From NCBI RefSeq assembly GCF_018156225.1, contig NZ_JAGTAR010000028.1, forward strand, positions 1-64,000: a stretch of 64,000 nucleotides of DNA, given 5' to 3'. Shown here piece by piece: positions 1 through 7,935 of the stretch (the stretch's first letter is position 1; the number at the start of each line of letters is the position of its first letter). A program made the position numbers and the translations under genes. This DNA comes from Carboxylicivirga sediminis (GTDB lineage Bacteria; Bacteroidota; Bacteroidia; Bacteroidales; Marinilabiliaceae). The notes under the pieces are model-generated. The model was given only the letters and a program-made list of their open reading frames with translations, made no database searches and had not been told where the DNA came from.

Positions 1-40
1 ACCCCGCCGTGACTAACAACCCTTGTTGTTTTTGCGGCTG

Positions 41-74
41 CAAAGATAAAGGTTTTTATTTTTAATATCCAAAA
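41..74 (-). promoter_or_regulatory. Leftward Bacteroidota-type promoter for a gene off the left edge
   Basis: Read on the minus strand, positions 48-41 give TATCTTTG, an exact match to the Bacteroidota -7 box TAnnTTTG. A TTTTG at 74-70 lies 21 bases upstream, close to the usual -33 spacing. The gene it drives would start outside the window. Confidence 0.4.
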
Positions 75-244
75 CTATTTTTGAAAAACTTTTAGTCTTT
101 TTTTGAATCAGGAAAACTAAGATATTACCTCTTATCCTCCTTGTCAAGACTACGCCCTTTTTACCTCTCAATACGTATCGACATAAGCCTGTAGCCCCTA
201 TCAATCCTGCTTTTCATGACAACCATTGTTCTCAAAAGCGGCTG

Positions 245-275
245 CAAAATAACACAGGATTTTTTTATTATCCAA
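245..275 (-). promoter_or_regulatory. Second, weaker copy of the leftward promoter-like segment
   Basis: The stretch around 221-279 repeats the layout of 18-75: TTGTT, then GCGGCTGCAAA, then ATAA, a T-rich run and TATCCAAA. Its -7 box on the minus strand reads TTATTTTG, one step from consensus. It may be a tandem promoter or a relic of a duplication. Confidence 0.22.
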
Positions 276-370
276 ATGGAAAATCGAGAAAAATGATGGC
301 GCACGTGAGGCCTTGACAGCTTAGAGGCTGAATGGGTGAGAGTTGGAGAGAATAAAAATTTATAAAAAAA

Positions 371-393
371 AAAGCTCCCGAATGGGGAGCTTT
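371..393 (-). terminator. Rho-independent terminator of the metallochaperone gene
   Basis: AAAGCTCCC at 371-379 pairs with GGGAGCTTT at 385-393 around a short loop. On the minus strand the stem is followed by a run of ten T. It lies just after the stop of the HMA-domain gene and probably ends the leftward metal cluster. Confidence 0.8.
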
Positions 394-414
394 GATTCTT
401 TTCAGGGGATAACA

Positions 415-750
415 TTAATGGTGATGCCCTTCACAACACTTGGCTTTGGGTTTAACGCATTCACCATCCTTTAATTCTTCAACCTCAAACTCGAGTTTCT
501 CAAAAGCTTTAACCAGATTTTCTTTAGTTGTCTTATCTTCACGATATTTAACGGTGACCGTCTGGCCTTCAAAGTCAACTTTCAGATCTTTGACCCCTTT
601 CTCGAAAGGCATATTCTTGGTAATCTTATTCACACAACTTTGGCAATCCATTTCTACTTTATAGGTTACCTCAGTCAATTTTTTCTTATCGTCGGCATAT
701 GTGCTTACTACAAATAATGCCATCACAACTAATACTAATAGTTTTTTCAT
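415..750 (-). CDS. Exported HMA-domain metal-binding protein (copper-chaperone type)
   Basis: This is a 111-aa protein with an N-terminal signal peptide (residues 1-19), so it should act in the periplasm. It is a single heavy-metal-associated (HMA) fold. The metal-binding motif is MDCQSC with Cys36 and Cys39, where the family usually has MxCxxC. A second potential metal site is the tail, with Cys98, Cys105, Cys106 and three terminal His. The function inferred is binding or transfer of Cu(I) or another soft metal; which metal cannot be told from sequence. It is the last gene of a leftward group with a TonB-dependent receptor (21 bp upstream) and a His/Cys-rich protein, an association seen in many Bacteroidota, which supports metal handling. 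A strong terminator follows. Confidence 0.85.
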   Translation of the reverse strand: MKKLLVLVVMALFVVSTYADDKKKLTEVTYKVEMDCQSCVNKITKNMPFEKGVKDLKVDFEGQTVTVKYREDKTTKENLVKAFEKLEFEVEELKDGECVKPKAKCCEGHHH

Positions 751-771
751 GATTCTATGATTTACAAATTA

Positions 772-3024
772 TTAATCTCTATCTATTGAAAAACGGAGTC
801 CGAAATAAAAACGGCGCCCCATAATTGGCCCCCAGATAAGAGAGCTGTCAAAATAGTTACCAAATGGATCATCACCGGCAATTATCGGATTATCTTGCTT
901 GAAATTTCCATGGTTTTCAGCTCCAACATACACATTCCATTTACGAAAGTATTTTGTCACCTGTGCATTAACAACCTGATATGCATCAAAAGACTCCGGG
1001 CGTTGATATTCTGCAGGATTATCAGCTACTGAAGGCACACGCCCTTTCCCATTGAACTGCGTAGTAAAATCAAATTGCCACTTTTTAAGGGGCGTTGAGT
1101 ACGAGAGATTGATTAATCCTTTCGTACGACTTATCAGCGGACGGTCCATTAACTCTCCACTATAAGTAGCTTTTACATCATTCAAACGCCAGGCAGCCAC
1201 CATATCCAAACCTCTTAGTAATTCATACTTTCCTTCAACCTGGAAATTATTGGCATATGATTTACCATCCAGGTTATAGAAATAAACCGCACTTGAGCTT
1301 TGGTCCATATCGACAATCAGCTGATTTTGAAAATCCGTCCGATAATACTCTGCATTTAATGTCAGCTCTCTTCCTCCAACCTTTATATACTGTGTAATAT
1401 TTGCGCCATAATTCCAGGCTTCTTCCTGATCTATATTATTGGCGATATTAACCTCACGAGCACTGGCCAGCAAATAGCTGTTTTCAGCTAATACATTTGG
1501 TGTACGGTAGCCTTTTCCAGCAGAGGCCCGTAATATGGTATTGGGCATTAAATTGTATTTGATATGCAAACGAGGAGTCAGTAGCGTTCCAAATTCGTTA
1601 TGAAAATCAGCGCGTCCACCAGCAATCAACGTTAATTTATCGGGCAATGAATAGGTGTACTGAAAATAAGCCCCGGGCACCAGCTCTTTTCTGCCCAACA
1701 TTTGCACATCGGCTGGCGACATAAAATTCATCATGAGCGTTTCATCGAATTCATCGGACTGAAAACTCAAACCTGTATTAAATTTGTTATTGTCATTACC
1801 GATGACTGACTGAAAAATCAGGTTGGCATAGAACGATTTTTGCTCAGCATCATATACTTTTCTTCCATAAAAAGAGTTTTGCTGGTGATAAGCATAGTTA
1901 GCCACCAACGCCAAACTGCTTACCTCATCGTCAAAAACATAACCCGCTTTATAGAATCCTTCATATCGGCGGGTATCAATATTGATACCATACAGCTGGT
2001 TTGATGCTCCAATTTGCTGATCTTCAGGCCGCGTTCCATTAAAACCCATTTGACCACCCAAGCGATTCTCATCCAAAACCTTAATGCCTACTTGAGATGT
2101 AAATCCGTTCTTATTATTGTAGTCCCATCGGTTTATAAAGTTTACTTGTTTCAACAAGGGTTCATCACGAAAGCCATCATTATTATCATCGGTTGATTTC
2201 TGATCTTCTGAATAGTGTGCCAAAATAGCAGTGGTCCATTTGTCATTAATATGAATGGAACCATTCACATTACTTTCCCAACGGCCCGTATGATTGGCAT
2301 ACATATTCAAAAAGAACTTTTCAGAATTGACTGGCTTTTTGTATTCGACATTTATTTGCCCGGTTAATGATTCATATCCATTAACAACAGTTGATGTCCC
2401 TTTGGAAATCTGAATCGATTCCATCCAGGCACCTGGTATATAGTTTAAGCCATATAAAGTTGCTAAGCCTCTGAAATTAGGAATATTCTCGGTCATCATT
2501 TGCACATAGTTACCTGACAGACCGAGCAACTGAATTTGCTTGGCACCTGTTGCCGCATCAGAGTAGGACACATCAACTGATGCATTCGTTTCAAAACTCT
2601 CACTAAGATTACAGCAGGCAGCTTTACAGAGCTCAGCACCCGTGATGTTCACCTTCGTCAGCGGATCGATACGCGACATGTGGGAGCCTGCTTTTTTGCC
2701 GGCAACCAATACCTCATCCAATTCGTCGCTTTTAAGAACAACCTCCAAAGATTGTTCATCGTTAACAATTATAGTATCCGGTTTATACCCTATGTAACTA
2801 ATCACAAGCAGGCTATTGCCCTTTGGTTGTTCAATTACGAACTCGCCATTAAAGTCGGTCACCGTACCAATTTGGGTATTGGCCCAGTACACGTTGGCAC
2901 CAACCAACTCAAGGGTTTTATCCTTTTCGATGGCTTTAACAACGCCAGTAATCTCCTTTGTAGCCTGAGCATAAAGCGATAGTTCACAAACTACCAGCAG
3001 TAAAATAAAAATTATTCGATTCAT
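772..3024 (-). CDS. TonB-dependent outer-membrane receptor, probably for a metal or metal complex
   Basis: A 750-aa TonB-dependent receptor. I chose the internal Met at 3024 because it opens a clean signal peptide ending in SLYAQ; the longer frame starting at 3066 adds a hydrophilic leader. Next comes a carboxypeptidase-D-like regulatory domain (about residues 20-100, ITGVV to EVVLKSDELDEV), then a plug domain (about 115-215), then a 22-strand-type barrel ending in an aromatic-rich FGLRFSIDRD. The plug contains an unusual Cys-rich stretch, LCKAACCNLSESFETN, typical of receptors encoded beside HMA proteins in Bacteroidota. The substrate is not identifiable from sequence; copper or another transition metal is inferred from the neighbours. 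TonB may come from the two tonB genes at 10.2-12.0 kb. Confidence 0.88.
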   Translation of the reverse strand: MNRIIFILLLVVCELSLYAQATKEITGVVKAIEKDKTLELVGANVYWANTQIGTVTDFNGEFVIEQPKGNSLLVISYIGYKPDTIIVNDEQSLEVVLKSDELDEVLVAGKKAGSHMSRIDPLTKVNITGAELCKAACCNLSESFETNASVDVSYSDAATGAKQIQLLGLSGNYVQMMTENIPNFRGLATLYGLNYIPGAWMESIQISKGTSTVVNGYESLTGQINVEYKKPVNSEKFFLNMYANHTGRWESNVNGSIHINDKWTTAILAHYSEDQKSTDDNNDGFRDEPLLKQVNFINRWDYNNKNGFTSQVGIKVLDENRLGGQMGFNGTRPEDQQIGASNQLYGINIDTRRYEGFYKAGYVFDDEVSSLALVANYAYHQQNSFYGRKVYDAEQKSFYANLIFQSVIGNDNNKFNTGLSFQSDEFDETLMMNFMSPADVQMLGRKELVPGAYFQYTYSLPDKLTLIAGGRADFHNEFGTLLTPRLHIKYNLMPNTILRASAGKGYRTPNVLAENSYLLASAREVNIANNIDQEEAWNYGANITQYIKVGGRELTLNAEYYRTDFQNQLIVDMDQSSSAVYFYNLDGKSYANNFQVEGKYELLRGLDMVAAWRLNDVKATYSGELMDRPLISRTKGLINLSYSTPLKKWQFDFTTQFNGKGRVPSVADNPAEYQRPESFDAYQVVNAQVTKYFRKWNVYVGAENHGNFKQDNPIIAGDDPFGNYFDSSLIWGPIMGRRFYFGLRFSIDRD

Positions 3025-3166
3025 TTTTAATTCATTCATCGGGTCATTCGCACCAATTATGTGCAAAGACCATGTTATTAGGTTGATAACACAGGTTAGG
3101 CAAATAGCGAGTACTCAAACAAAGTACTCATCTATTTCATTTCAAATACATGAACTGATGAATGAA

Positions 3167-3634
3167 TCATAACAGAAAAACGCAATTCATCTCCGGCGAA
3201 GGCTCGTTGGATACTTTTTGAATTACGTTATAATGATTTTTTGCGGTTTTATAAGATGAAACCTTTAATTCAGCATAAAACTTTTCATGAAACAAGACCT
3301 CAAGCGCTGCAGCTTCGAAACGGATCTGGCCTATATTTGTTTTCGCCAGTAAGGAAGCTTTCTTAAAATCATGCTTGCAACTCCCCTCTTCTGATGCGTG
3401 GTGATGAACATGTTGACCTGTTTCCTCCTGACATGTCATGCACTGATGCGCGCAACTACAATCGCTGCAGGCATGGTCGTGCGAATGCACGGTAGTTATT
3501 ATCCGTGTAATAGTTTCGTTTTCGTCACAACCATTACAATGATGTTGAAAAATATGCACACCCAATACCGATGGCAAAACAGCCATTACCAGTAACAGGC
3601 TTAAAACTCTATATTTCATTGCATACTTCTTCAT
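3167..3634 (-). CDS. Small exported His/Cys-rich protein, putative metal binder
   Basis: A protein of 155 residues from the Met at 3634; an alternative Met lies at 3619. It begins with a hydrophobic signal sequence, followed by a dense metal-ligand region (residues 27-90) with HHCNGC, HSHDHAC, CSCAHQC, MTCQEE, HVHHH and SCKH clusters. The C-terminal half is ordinary. I do not recognise a named family with certainty. It resembles the small His/Cys-rich proteins often encoded beside TonB receptors and HMA proteins in Bacteroidota. It is the gene immediately before the receptor (about 140 bp gap) in the same direction. A role in sensing, buffering or handing over a metal in the periplasm is inference. 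Confidence 0.65.
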   Translation of the reverse strand: MKKYAMKYRVLSLLLVMAVLPSVLGVHIFQHHCNGCDENETITRIITTVHSHDHACSDCSCAHQCMTCQEETGQHVHHHASEEGSCKHDFKKASLLAKTNIGQIRFEAAALEVLFHEKFYAELKVSSYKTAKNHYNVIQKVSNEPSPEMNCVFLL

Positions 3635-3699
3635 CACATGCAAAACAACAAAATTTTGCAATGCCGCCCAAAATTTTAACAACTGATTTACATCACTGA

Positions 3700-4797
3700 T
3701 TAATCTTCACTTATGCCGTCCCACCCACTAATGCGAGCCAGAATCCACCACATGGCATAAGCTTTACGATTACTTGTAATATGTTGCGTGGTATGCTGCC
3801 CAAAGGCCACTTTGCTGTTGGGATAAATCTTGTTTTCAAAATAATCAACGCCCAACTGATGCGTATCTTGCCAATCTTGATAAAAATAGCCTTCCTCGGT
3901 AGAGCTATTGTTATATTTATAGGAGTTTCCATCATCCCCGGCATCATCCCAATAATTATCATTCATACAATGAGAGTCAATACTGAAATAATCGAGGCAT
4001 AAGAACTTATTCTGCTGACAATATTCATTAACAATGGCTGCCTGAGGAGCAGGATCGCCCTCATCCAGATTACCACTATCACTGGCATGACCTGTCATAA
4101 AAACAAAATACACCGGATTCTGACGCAGTCCATCTCCACTGCCTATTTTGCTTCCACCTACACCATACTCATCAATCAACGTTTTCATTCCAGGCAGATA
4201 AACGCCTTCCAAATCATGATTACGAATACTGCACCAGGCCCACATCACCACGTTTATTTCCGCATTATCAGGATCATCCAGGTAATTGCGAGTGGTTTGA
4301 ATAAAGGCGGACTCATCACGGCTCAAATCAGAAGCATCAACGCCGTCCTCGGCATAATATTCAATTACGTAATCCTGGAGATCCAACTTCCCCTGCTCTG
4401 AGTTATCATTGAATTTTCCGTCTTTATCTACGTAAGACTTTGTAACCGCAAACAATGCATCATCACCTGTCTTATAATCCTGAAGACCAAACAGCCCATA
4501 TGTAACGTGCGTTCCGTGCGATGTATGCTGATAGGCAATGTGCAGATTGTTTCGGGCGATATCGATATATTTCTGAGGTATCGACCTCACCACGTCCTCC
4601 TTTGCAACCAGATAATCAGCTATGAATTTATCACCGGTCAACTCATTTAATTCAAAATCTCCAACCACTTCATCCTCTTCCTCAACCCTTTCCTCTTGTT
4701 CATCAACAGGTTTACTACTTTCCTTTTCATTACAGCTAAATAGCGATACCGACATGCCAAATGCCAATAAATAGATACATGTTAGTTTCATAGTCAT
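3700..4797 (-). CDS. Lipoprotein of unknown function
   Basis: A protein of about 365 residues with a lipoprotein signal (Cys in SLFSC near residue 22), so probably membrane-anchored. The first codon of the frame at 4800 is TTG; ATG codons at 4797 and 4791 are likelier starts. A Glu-rich linker follows the lipobox. The mature domain has conserved-looking blocks: QHTSHGTHV, NVVMWAWCSIRNHD, YFVFMTGHASDSG, FSIDSHCMNDNYWDDAG and FGQHTTQHI. Several His, Asp and Ser residues in these blocks suggest a hydrolase-like pocket, possibly SGNH-like, but I cannot identify the family. It lies 65 bp upstream of the His/Cys-rich gene on the same strand and may be cotranscribed; no direct link to metals is visible. 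Confidence 0.7.
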   Translation of the reverse strand: MTMKLTCIYLLAFGMSVSLFSCNEKESSKPVDEQEERVEEEDEVVGDFELNELTGDKFIADYLVAKEDVVRSIPQKYIDIARNNLHIAYQHTSHGTHVTYGLFGLQDYKTGDDALFAVTKSYVDKDGKFNDNSEQGKLDLQDYVIEYYAEDGVDASDLSRDESAFIQTTRNYLDDPDNAEINVVMWAWCSIRNHDLEGVYLPGMKTLIDEYGVGGSKIGSGDGLRQNPVYFVFMTGHASDSGNLDEGDPAPQAAIVNEYCQQNKFLCLDYFSIDSHCMNDNYWDDAGDDGNSYKYNNSSTEEGYFYQDWQDTHQLGVDYFENKIYPNSKVAFGQHTTQHITSNRKAYAMWWILARISGWDGISED

Positions 4798-4902
4798 CAA
4801 GTTTGAGCAGGAAGATATTTAAGAATTTCGCATTAGTCAAGTTATTGGTGAAATTAGCTGCATAAGCTCATTATTCATTTTTTCCATCTAATTTTGCCGT
4901 TG

Positions 4903-6090
4903 ATGGCAACACTTTTCATATACAATCCGACTTGCGACATGGCTGTTGAAAACGGGACATTCAGTTATATGCCTCCACAACAGCTTGCTAAATTCGAAGC
5001 AGACATCAGTCCCATAATGGCATTTTTGGGACAAGCCAACGACTTTGTGTTATATGAAAGTGAAAGACCGTTGAGTTTTGAACAATTCTGGGAAAAGCTA
5101 AAGGTAAACTTACCACAGTTTATCAATAAAGAGCATCTGCAAAACATTGTCGTTAATCGGATTTTCCCTTGGGGATGGAGTCAACTTATCGGGCACCGAT
5201 ATATCAAGCTATGCCAATCAGAATCACTTCGAATTAATGCTAGTCCAGACACTTTCAAGAACTTCTTTAGCAGACAAACCAGTGTAAACCTGATAAATGA
5301 ATTAAGCAGCCATTCACTACCTCACTTTATTGAATTACCAACACTTCCTAGCGTTGTTTCTGACATTAAGGACATCTATCAGCAGTTTAATCATTCCAGC
5401 CAGGGCATTGTGCTAAAAACCCTTTGGAGCTCCTCGGGACGCGGACTACTTTTTATCCGTAACCAACAGCAGCTTGAAAATAGCACGAAATGGGCGGAGG
5501 CCCAGATTAAAAAACATGGTTCATTAATACTGGAACCTATCTACACAAAAATACAGGATGCCTCTCTTCAGTTTAATGTATTGACAAACGGATCCATTGA
5601 ATTTATAGACATTAATTTTTTTGATGCTGATAGCAGTGGCCATTTTGAGAAAGAATATTTTCATGTTCCTGACACTATAAAAAAACACCTTCCTATAGAC
5701 AATAGCTGGTTGAAAGATACAGCTGATAAAATTATCTTGAGCCTGCAAGCATTGCATATTCCGGATTTCTACCAGGGCCCAATAGGCATTGATGCCATGT
5801 TTATTATCAATGATGACAATGCAGTAAGATTTTACCCTTTGGTGGAAGCGAATTTAAGATGCAACATGGGCTTAGTCAACCTGAGCATTAAGCGCCTGAT
5901 ACATCCAGATGCATCGGGAAGCTGGCAAATATCACAATTTAAACCAGGAGAAGCGGATGAATTCTACCACCGGCAACTTCAGGCCCACCCTATTGAAATA
6001 AGTAATGGCAAAATCACTAAAGGCTTTTTTCCGCTAACCCCTTTTCATTCAAACAGCCGATTTGCAGCATGGGGTATTGCTGATAATTGA
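4903..6090 (+). CDS. ATP-grasp-like protein of unknown substrate
   Basis: A protein of 395 residues from the ATG at 4903; the open frame could begin at a TTG three codons earlier. Features fit an ATP-grasp fold: a Lys-containing strand with a Gly-rich loop (IVLKTLWSSSGRGLLFI, about residues 170-190), an acidic hinge strand (SLILEPIY) and a late block GPIGIDAMFI...PLVEANLRCN with acidic and Asn residues suited to Mg-ATP. An N-terminal NPTCDMAVENG motif and WGWSQLIGHRY are distinctive. The family would ligate a carboxylate to an amine or thiol, but no substrate can be read from the sequence and no pathway partner is next to it. It is a single-gene unit, divergent from the lipoprotein gene and closed by a hairpin at 6161-6194. 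Confidence 0.62.
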   Translation: MATLFIYNPTCDMAVENGTFSYMPPQQLAKFEADISPIMAFLGQANDFVLYESERPLSFEQFWEKLKVNLPQFINKEHLQNIVVNRIFPWGWSQLIGHRYIKLCQSESLRINASPDTFKNFFSRQTSVNLINELSSHSLPHFIELPTLPSVVSDIKDIYQQFNHSSQGIVLKTLWSSSGRGLLFIRNQQQLENSTKWAEAQIKKHGSLILEPIYTKIQDASLQFNVLTNGSIEFIDINFFDADSSGHFEKEYFHVPDTIKKHLPIDNSWLKDTADKIILSLQALHIPDFYQGPIGIDAMFIINDDNAVRFYPLVEANLRCNMGLVNLSIKRLIHPDASGSWQISQFKPGEADEFYHRQLQAHPIEISNGKITKGFFPLTPFHSNSRFAAWGIADN

Positions 6091-6160
6091 CTGTAATGCA
6101 TCAATGACACGGACTCGTGTCTCTCTCATTCCGAAGAGTTTTAGTCGTTTCTAATAAAAA

Positions 6161-6194
6161 AAACCGGCCTTACTCGTTAGTAAAGCCGGTTTTT
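6161..6194. terminator. Bidirectional hairpin terminator after the ATP-grasp gene
   Basis: AAACCGGC (6161-6168) pairs with GCCGGTTT (6185-6192), extended by TTAC/GTAA. An A-run precedes the stem and a short T-run follows it, so it can stop transcription from both sides. Confidence 0.75.
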
Positions 6195-6366
6195 CAATAA
6201 CCTAAACCCAAATCTATGAAAAAAATCTACTGATAGGGTTATTTCAATATACGTGCCAAAAAACACCACAACTCATGCTTTAGATTTTTTTAATACATGC
6301 GTTAAAATACCTTTACTCTTTAGGTGATCACAAGCAATGTTATTGACATCTAATAACCCATCATTA

Positions 6367-7080
6367 TTAGAAGAAAACAACTACACCATTGGCAGACACC
6401 TGCACATTACTCCTGGGATGATGAGTAAACATCCATCCGCTTAAAAAGCCCAAACCTGCCCCCAAAACTGTATCTGAAAGCCAATGTTTGTTTTTATACA
6501 TACGGGCAAAAGCTACTGATGCCGGAGCAACATACAGCCAGCGGCTATAGGTCTCGGCATAAGGAGTAAAGGCTGCAAAGGCCAGTGATACATGTCCTGA
6601 TGGCATTGACTTATAAGCATCATTGCCATTGAACGGATCAAATTCAAATGCGCCTTCGCTTACAAATGGCCTGGCACGACCTAGGGATATTTTTATGATT
6701 TCGGTAGCTGCAGCTGTAGTGGCAATCGCCTTTATGGCGTTCCAGGAAGTTGAACGCAGCTTTTCATCTTTAAAGACATATCCTGCGCCATAAGATAAGC
6801 CAACAGCCGGCACAATCAATAGCTTCTCTCCAAACACATTTGCCACATCGGAAATCGCATCACCTGCACCTCCCTGGTTATTTTGCATCCAAGTATTAAG
6901 TGGCTGATCCACTAAAAAAGCCAAGGCCACACACGAAGTGCCGATAACAGAAATACGGGTAACATTTTTTCGGTAGTTTTTCAGTTGCAACTGATAATCC
7001 TGTGTTTCATCAGCATACTGGGCATGCATGGTATAACAGACAAGTATACCAGCCAATGTTAAAGTGAGTTTTTTAATCAT
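6367..7080 (-). CDS. PAP2-superfamily membrane-associated phosphatase
   Basis: A 237-aa protein from the ATG at 7080, which opens a signal peptide ending in TMHAQ; the open frame extends further upstream without protein-like features. The three PAP2 motifs are all present: KISLGRARP (K-x6-RP), PSGH with its catalytic His, and RMYKNKHWLSD (R-x5-H-x3-D). The family removes phosphate from lipid phosphates such as undecaprenyl diphosphate or phosphatidylglycerol phosphate; the substrate here is open. Hydrophobic helices lie around the motifs. A -7 box (TATCTTTG on the minus strand, 7092-7085) sits only a few bases before the start codon, so the transcript would be almost leaderless. Directly upstream is the 41-bp phased palindrome array. 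Confidence 0.85.
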   Translation of the reverse strand: MIKKLTLTLAGILVCYTMHAQYADETQDYQLQLKNYRKNVTRISVIGTSCVALAFLVDQPLNTWMQNNQGGAGDAISDVANVFGEKLLIVPAVGLSYGAGYVFKDEKLRSTSWNAIKAIATTAAATEIIKISLGRARPFVSEGAFEFDPFNGNDAYKSMPSGHVSLAFAAFTPYAETYSRWLYVAPASVAFARMYKNKHWLSDTVLGAGLGFLSGWMFTHHPRSNVQVSANGVVVFF

Positions 7081-7084
7081 CAAA

Positions 7085-7092
7085 CAAAGATA
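7085..7092 (-). promoter_or_regulatory. -7 box of the PAP2 gene
   Basis: The minus strand reads TATCTTTG, an exact TAnnTTTG match, 5 bp before the start codon. No TTTG at the usual -33 distance is present, which would suit a promoter that needs an activator. Confidence 0.4.
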
Positions 7093-7117
7093 GCAATTGA
7101 CTATGAAAGTGAAGATT

Positions 7118-7379
7118 GATATCGCTGGTATATCAGAGCGCTCACAGGCCGCCAACGCATTCCTGCAGTGGGAAAGCTTGTTTTTTGCGCCAGATAGGCG
7201 TTCCTGCCGCAGGAAAAGGTGTTTTGTACACCAGGCAAGTCATCCTACCACAGGATTTCATAACATTTACTTCAGTCGCTCTTTCCCATGGCGGGAATGG
7301 TTGTCTGTCAAAAAAAACATGGTTTCCCACCATGGGATTGACCATCTTTTTAACCAGACACGCTTTCCCATGGCAGGAT
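7118..7379. repeat. Array of 15-bp palindromes at an exact 41-bp period
   Basis: Six 15-bp imperfect palindromes start at 7160, 7201, 7242, 7283, 7324 and 7365, exactly 41 bp apart. All share TCC-N7-GGA; consensus WTTCCYRYNRYRGGAW at best copies. Copy 2 (TTCCTGCCGCAGGAA) is perfect. The 26-bp spacers share no obvious sequence. A weaker dyad, TGATAT-N7-ATATCA (7117-7135), has its centre at 7126, again in register, so there may be seven units. No further copy is seen at 7413 or 7085. The period is not a multiple of three and open frames through it are not protein-like. It lies upstream of the PAP2 promoter. It could be a phased operator array or a family of intergenic palindromes. Confidence 0.85.
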
Positions 7380-7639
7380 TGACAGACTTAACAATAGTGA
7401 GATTCAACCCAAAATAATGAAAGGATAGCGGGTTGTTTTGAATAATTTGGAAGGAAGAGAATGGCTGTTTAGTGCCTCATTATTGCATTAACCCGGGCTA
7501 AAGGCGATTTCTCTGGCAGGTATAACACAAATAAGACTGGAAGAGTTAACATACCGGTGCTGACCTTTTTGTATCCTCTCCATAAGAAAGCAATGGGATG
7601 AACGACATGCTTCATAAGTCATTCATCCCCTTCATGCAT

Positions 7640-7834
7640 TTAGCTTTTCTTATAAAGCAACAATGCCGAATAGGTGGCCACACCCTGATCGGAGTGTCCG
7701 CTAAACTTAATGTCAATCAAATTATCGGTTGTTATTACTTCTTTTTTAATAAAGTCATTGATTTGCTCATCTAAAGACTTATCAAAATCATCCGTTCCAG
7801 TATATTGAAAATGCTTTGTTAGTACGTTACTCAT
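7640..7834 (-). CDS. Small Cse60-like protein
   Basis: A 64-aa soluble protein. Its C-terminal half, LIDIKFSGHSDQGVATYSALLLYKK, has the pattern of Cse60-type small proteins (I-D-I-K-x-S ... YSALIIY). Cse60 was named as a sporulation-associated protein in Bacillus, but homologues occur widely in non-sporulating bacteria and the function is unknown. The gene stands alone, 100 bp after the start of the next leftward gene. A long inverted repeat (GGGATGAA at 7595-7602 with TTCATCCC at 7622-7629) lies just downstream and might help end the transcript, although no T-run follows. Confidence 0.65.
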   Translation of the reverse strand: MSNVLTKHFQYTGTDDFDKSLDEQINDFIKKEVITTDNLIDIKFSGHSDQGVATYSALLLYKKS

Positions 7835-7935
7835 AACACCTCTTTTTAAAATTCAACATCAATTTCCTACTCCTACGGCTGAGGGCTATTTAAGATACAA
7901 AAAGATTTTCAATTTTTGACGAAATAACCAATTGC

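Larger units (their letters stand above)
1..368. other. Intergenic region at left edge with leftward promoter-like sequence
   Basis: I see no convincing gene in this stretch; the short open frames here lack family features or a signal peptide. It holds two similar promoter-like segments (18-75 and 221-279) that both point left, so the gene they serve lies beyond the left edge of the window. Confidence 0.5.

Noticed and set aside
161-415. 84-codon minus-strand frame upstream of the left edge
   Set aside because: It crosses the terminator at 371-393 and a promoter-like segment, with no recognisable protein feature.
3711-4401. Plus- and minus-strand frames inside the lipoprotein gene
   Set aside because: They are shadows of a gene with a clear lipobox and conserved blocks.
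7118-7379. CRISPR array
   Set aside because: The regular repeat/spacer spacing is CRISPR-like, but the 15-bp units are variable palindromes, spacers are only 26 bp, and there are no cas genes or leader in the window.
7097-7417. Protein-coding frames across the palindrome array on both strands
   Set aside because: The 41-bp period is not a multiple of three, the frames overlap each other on both strands, and the translations have no signal, motif or plausible composition.
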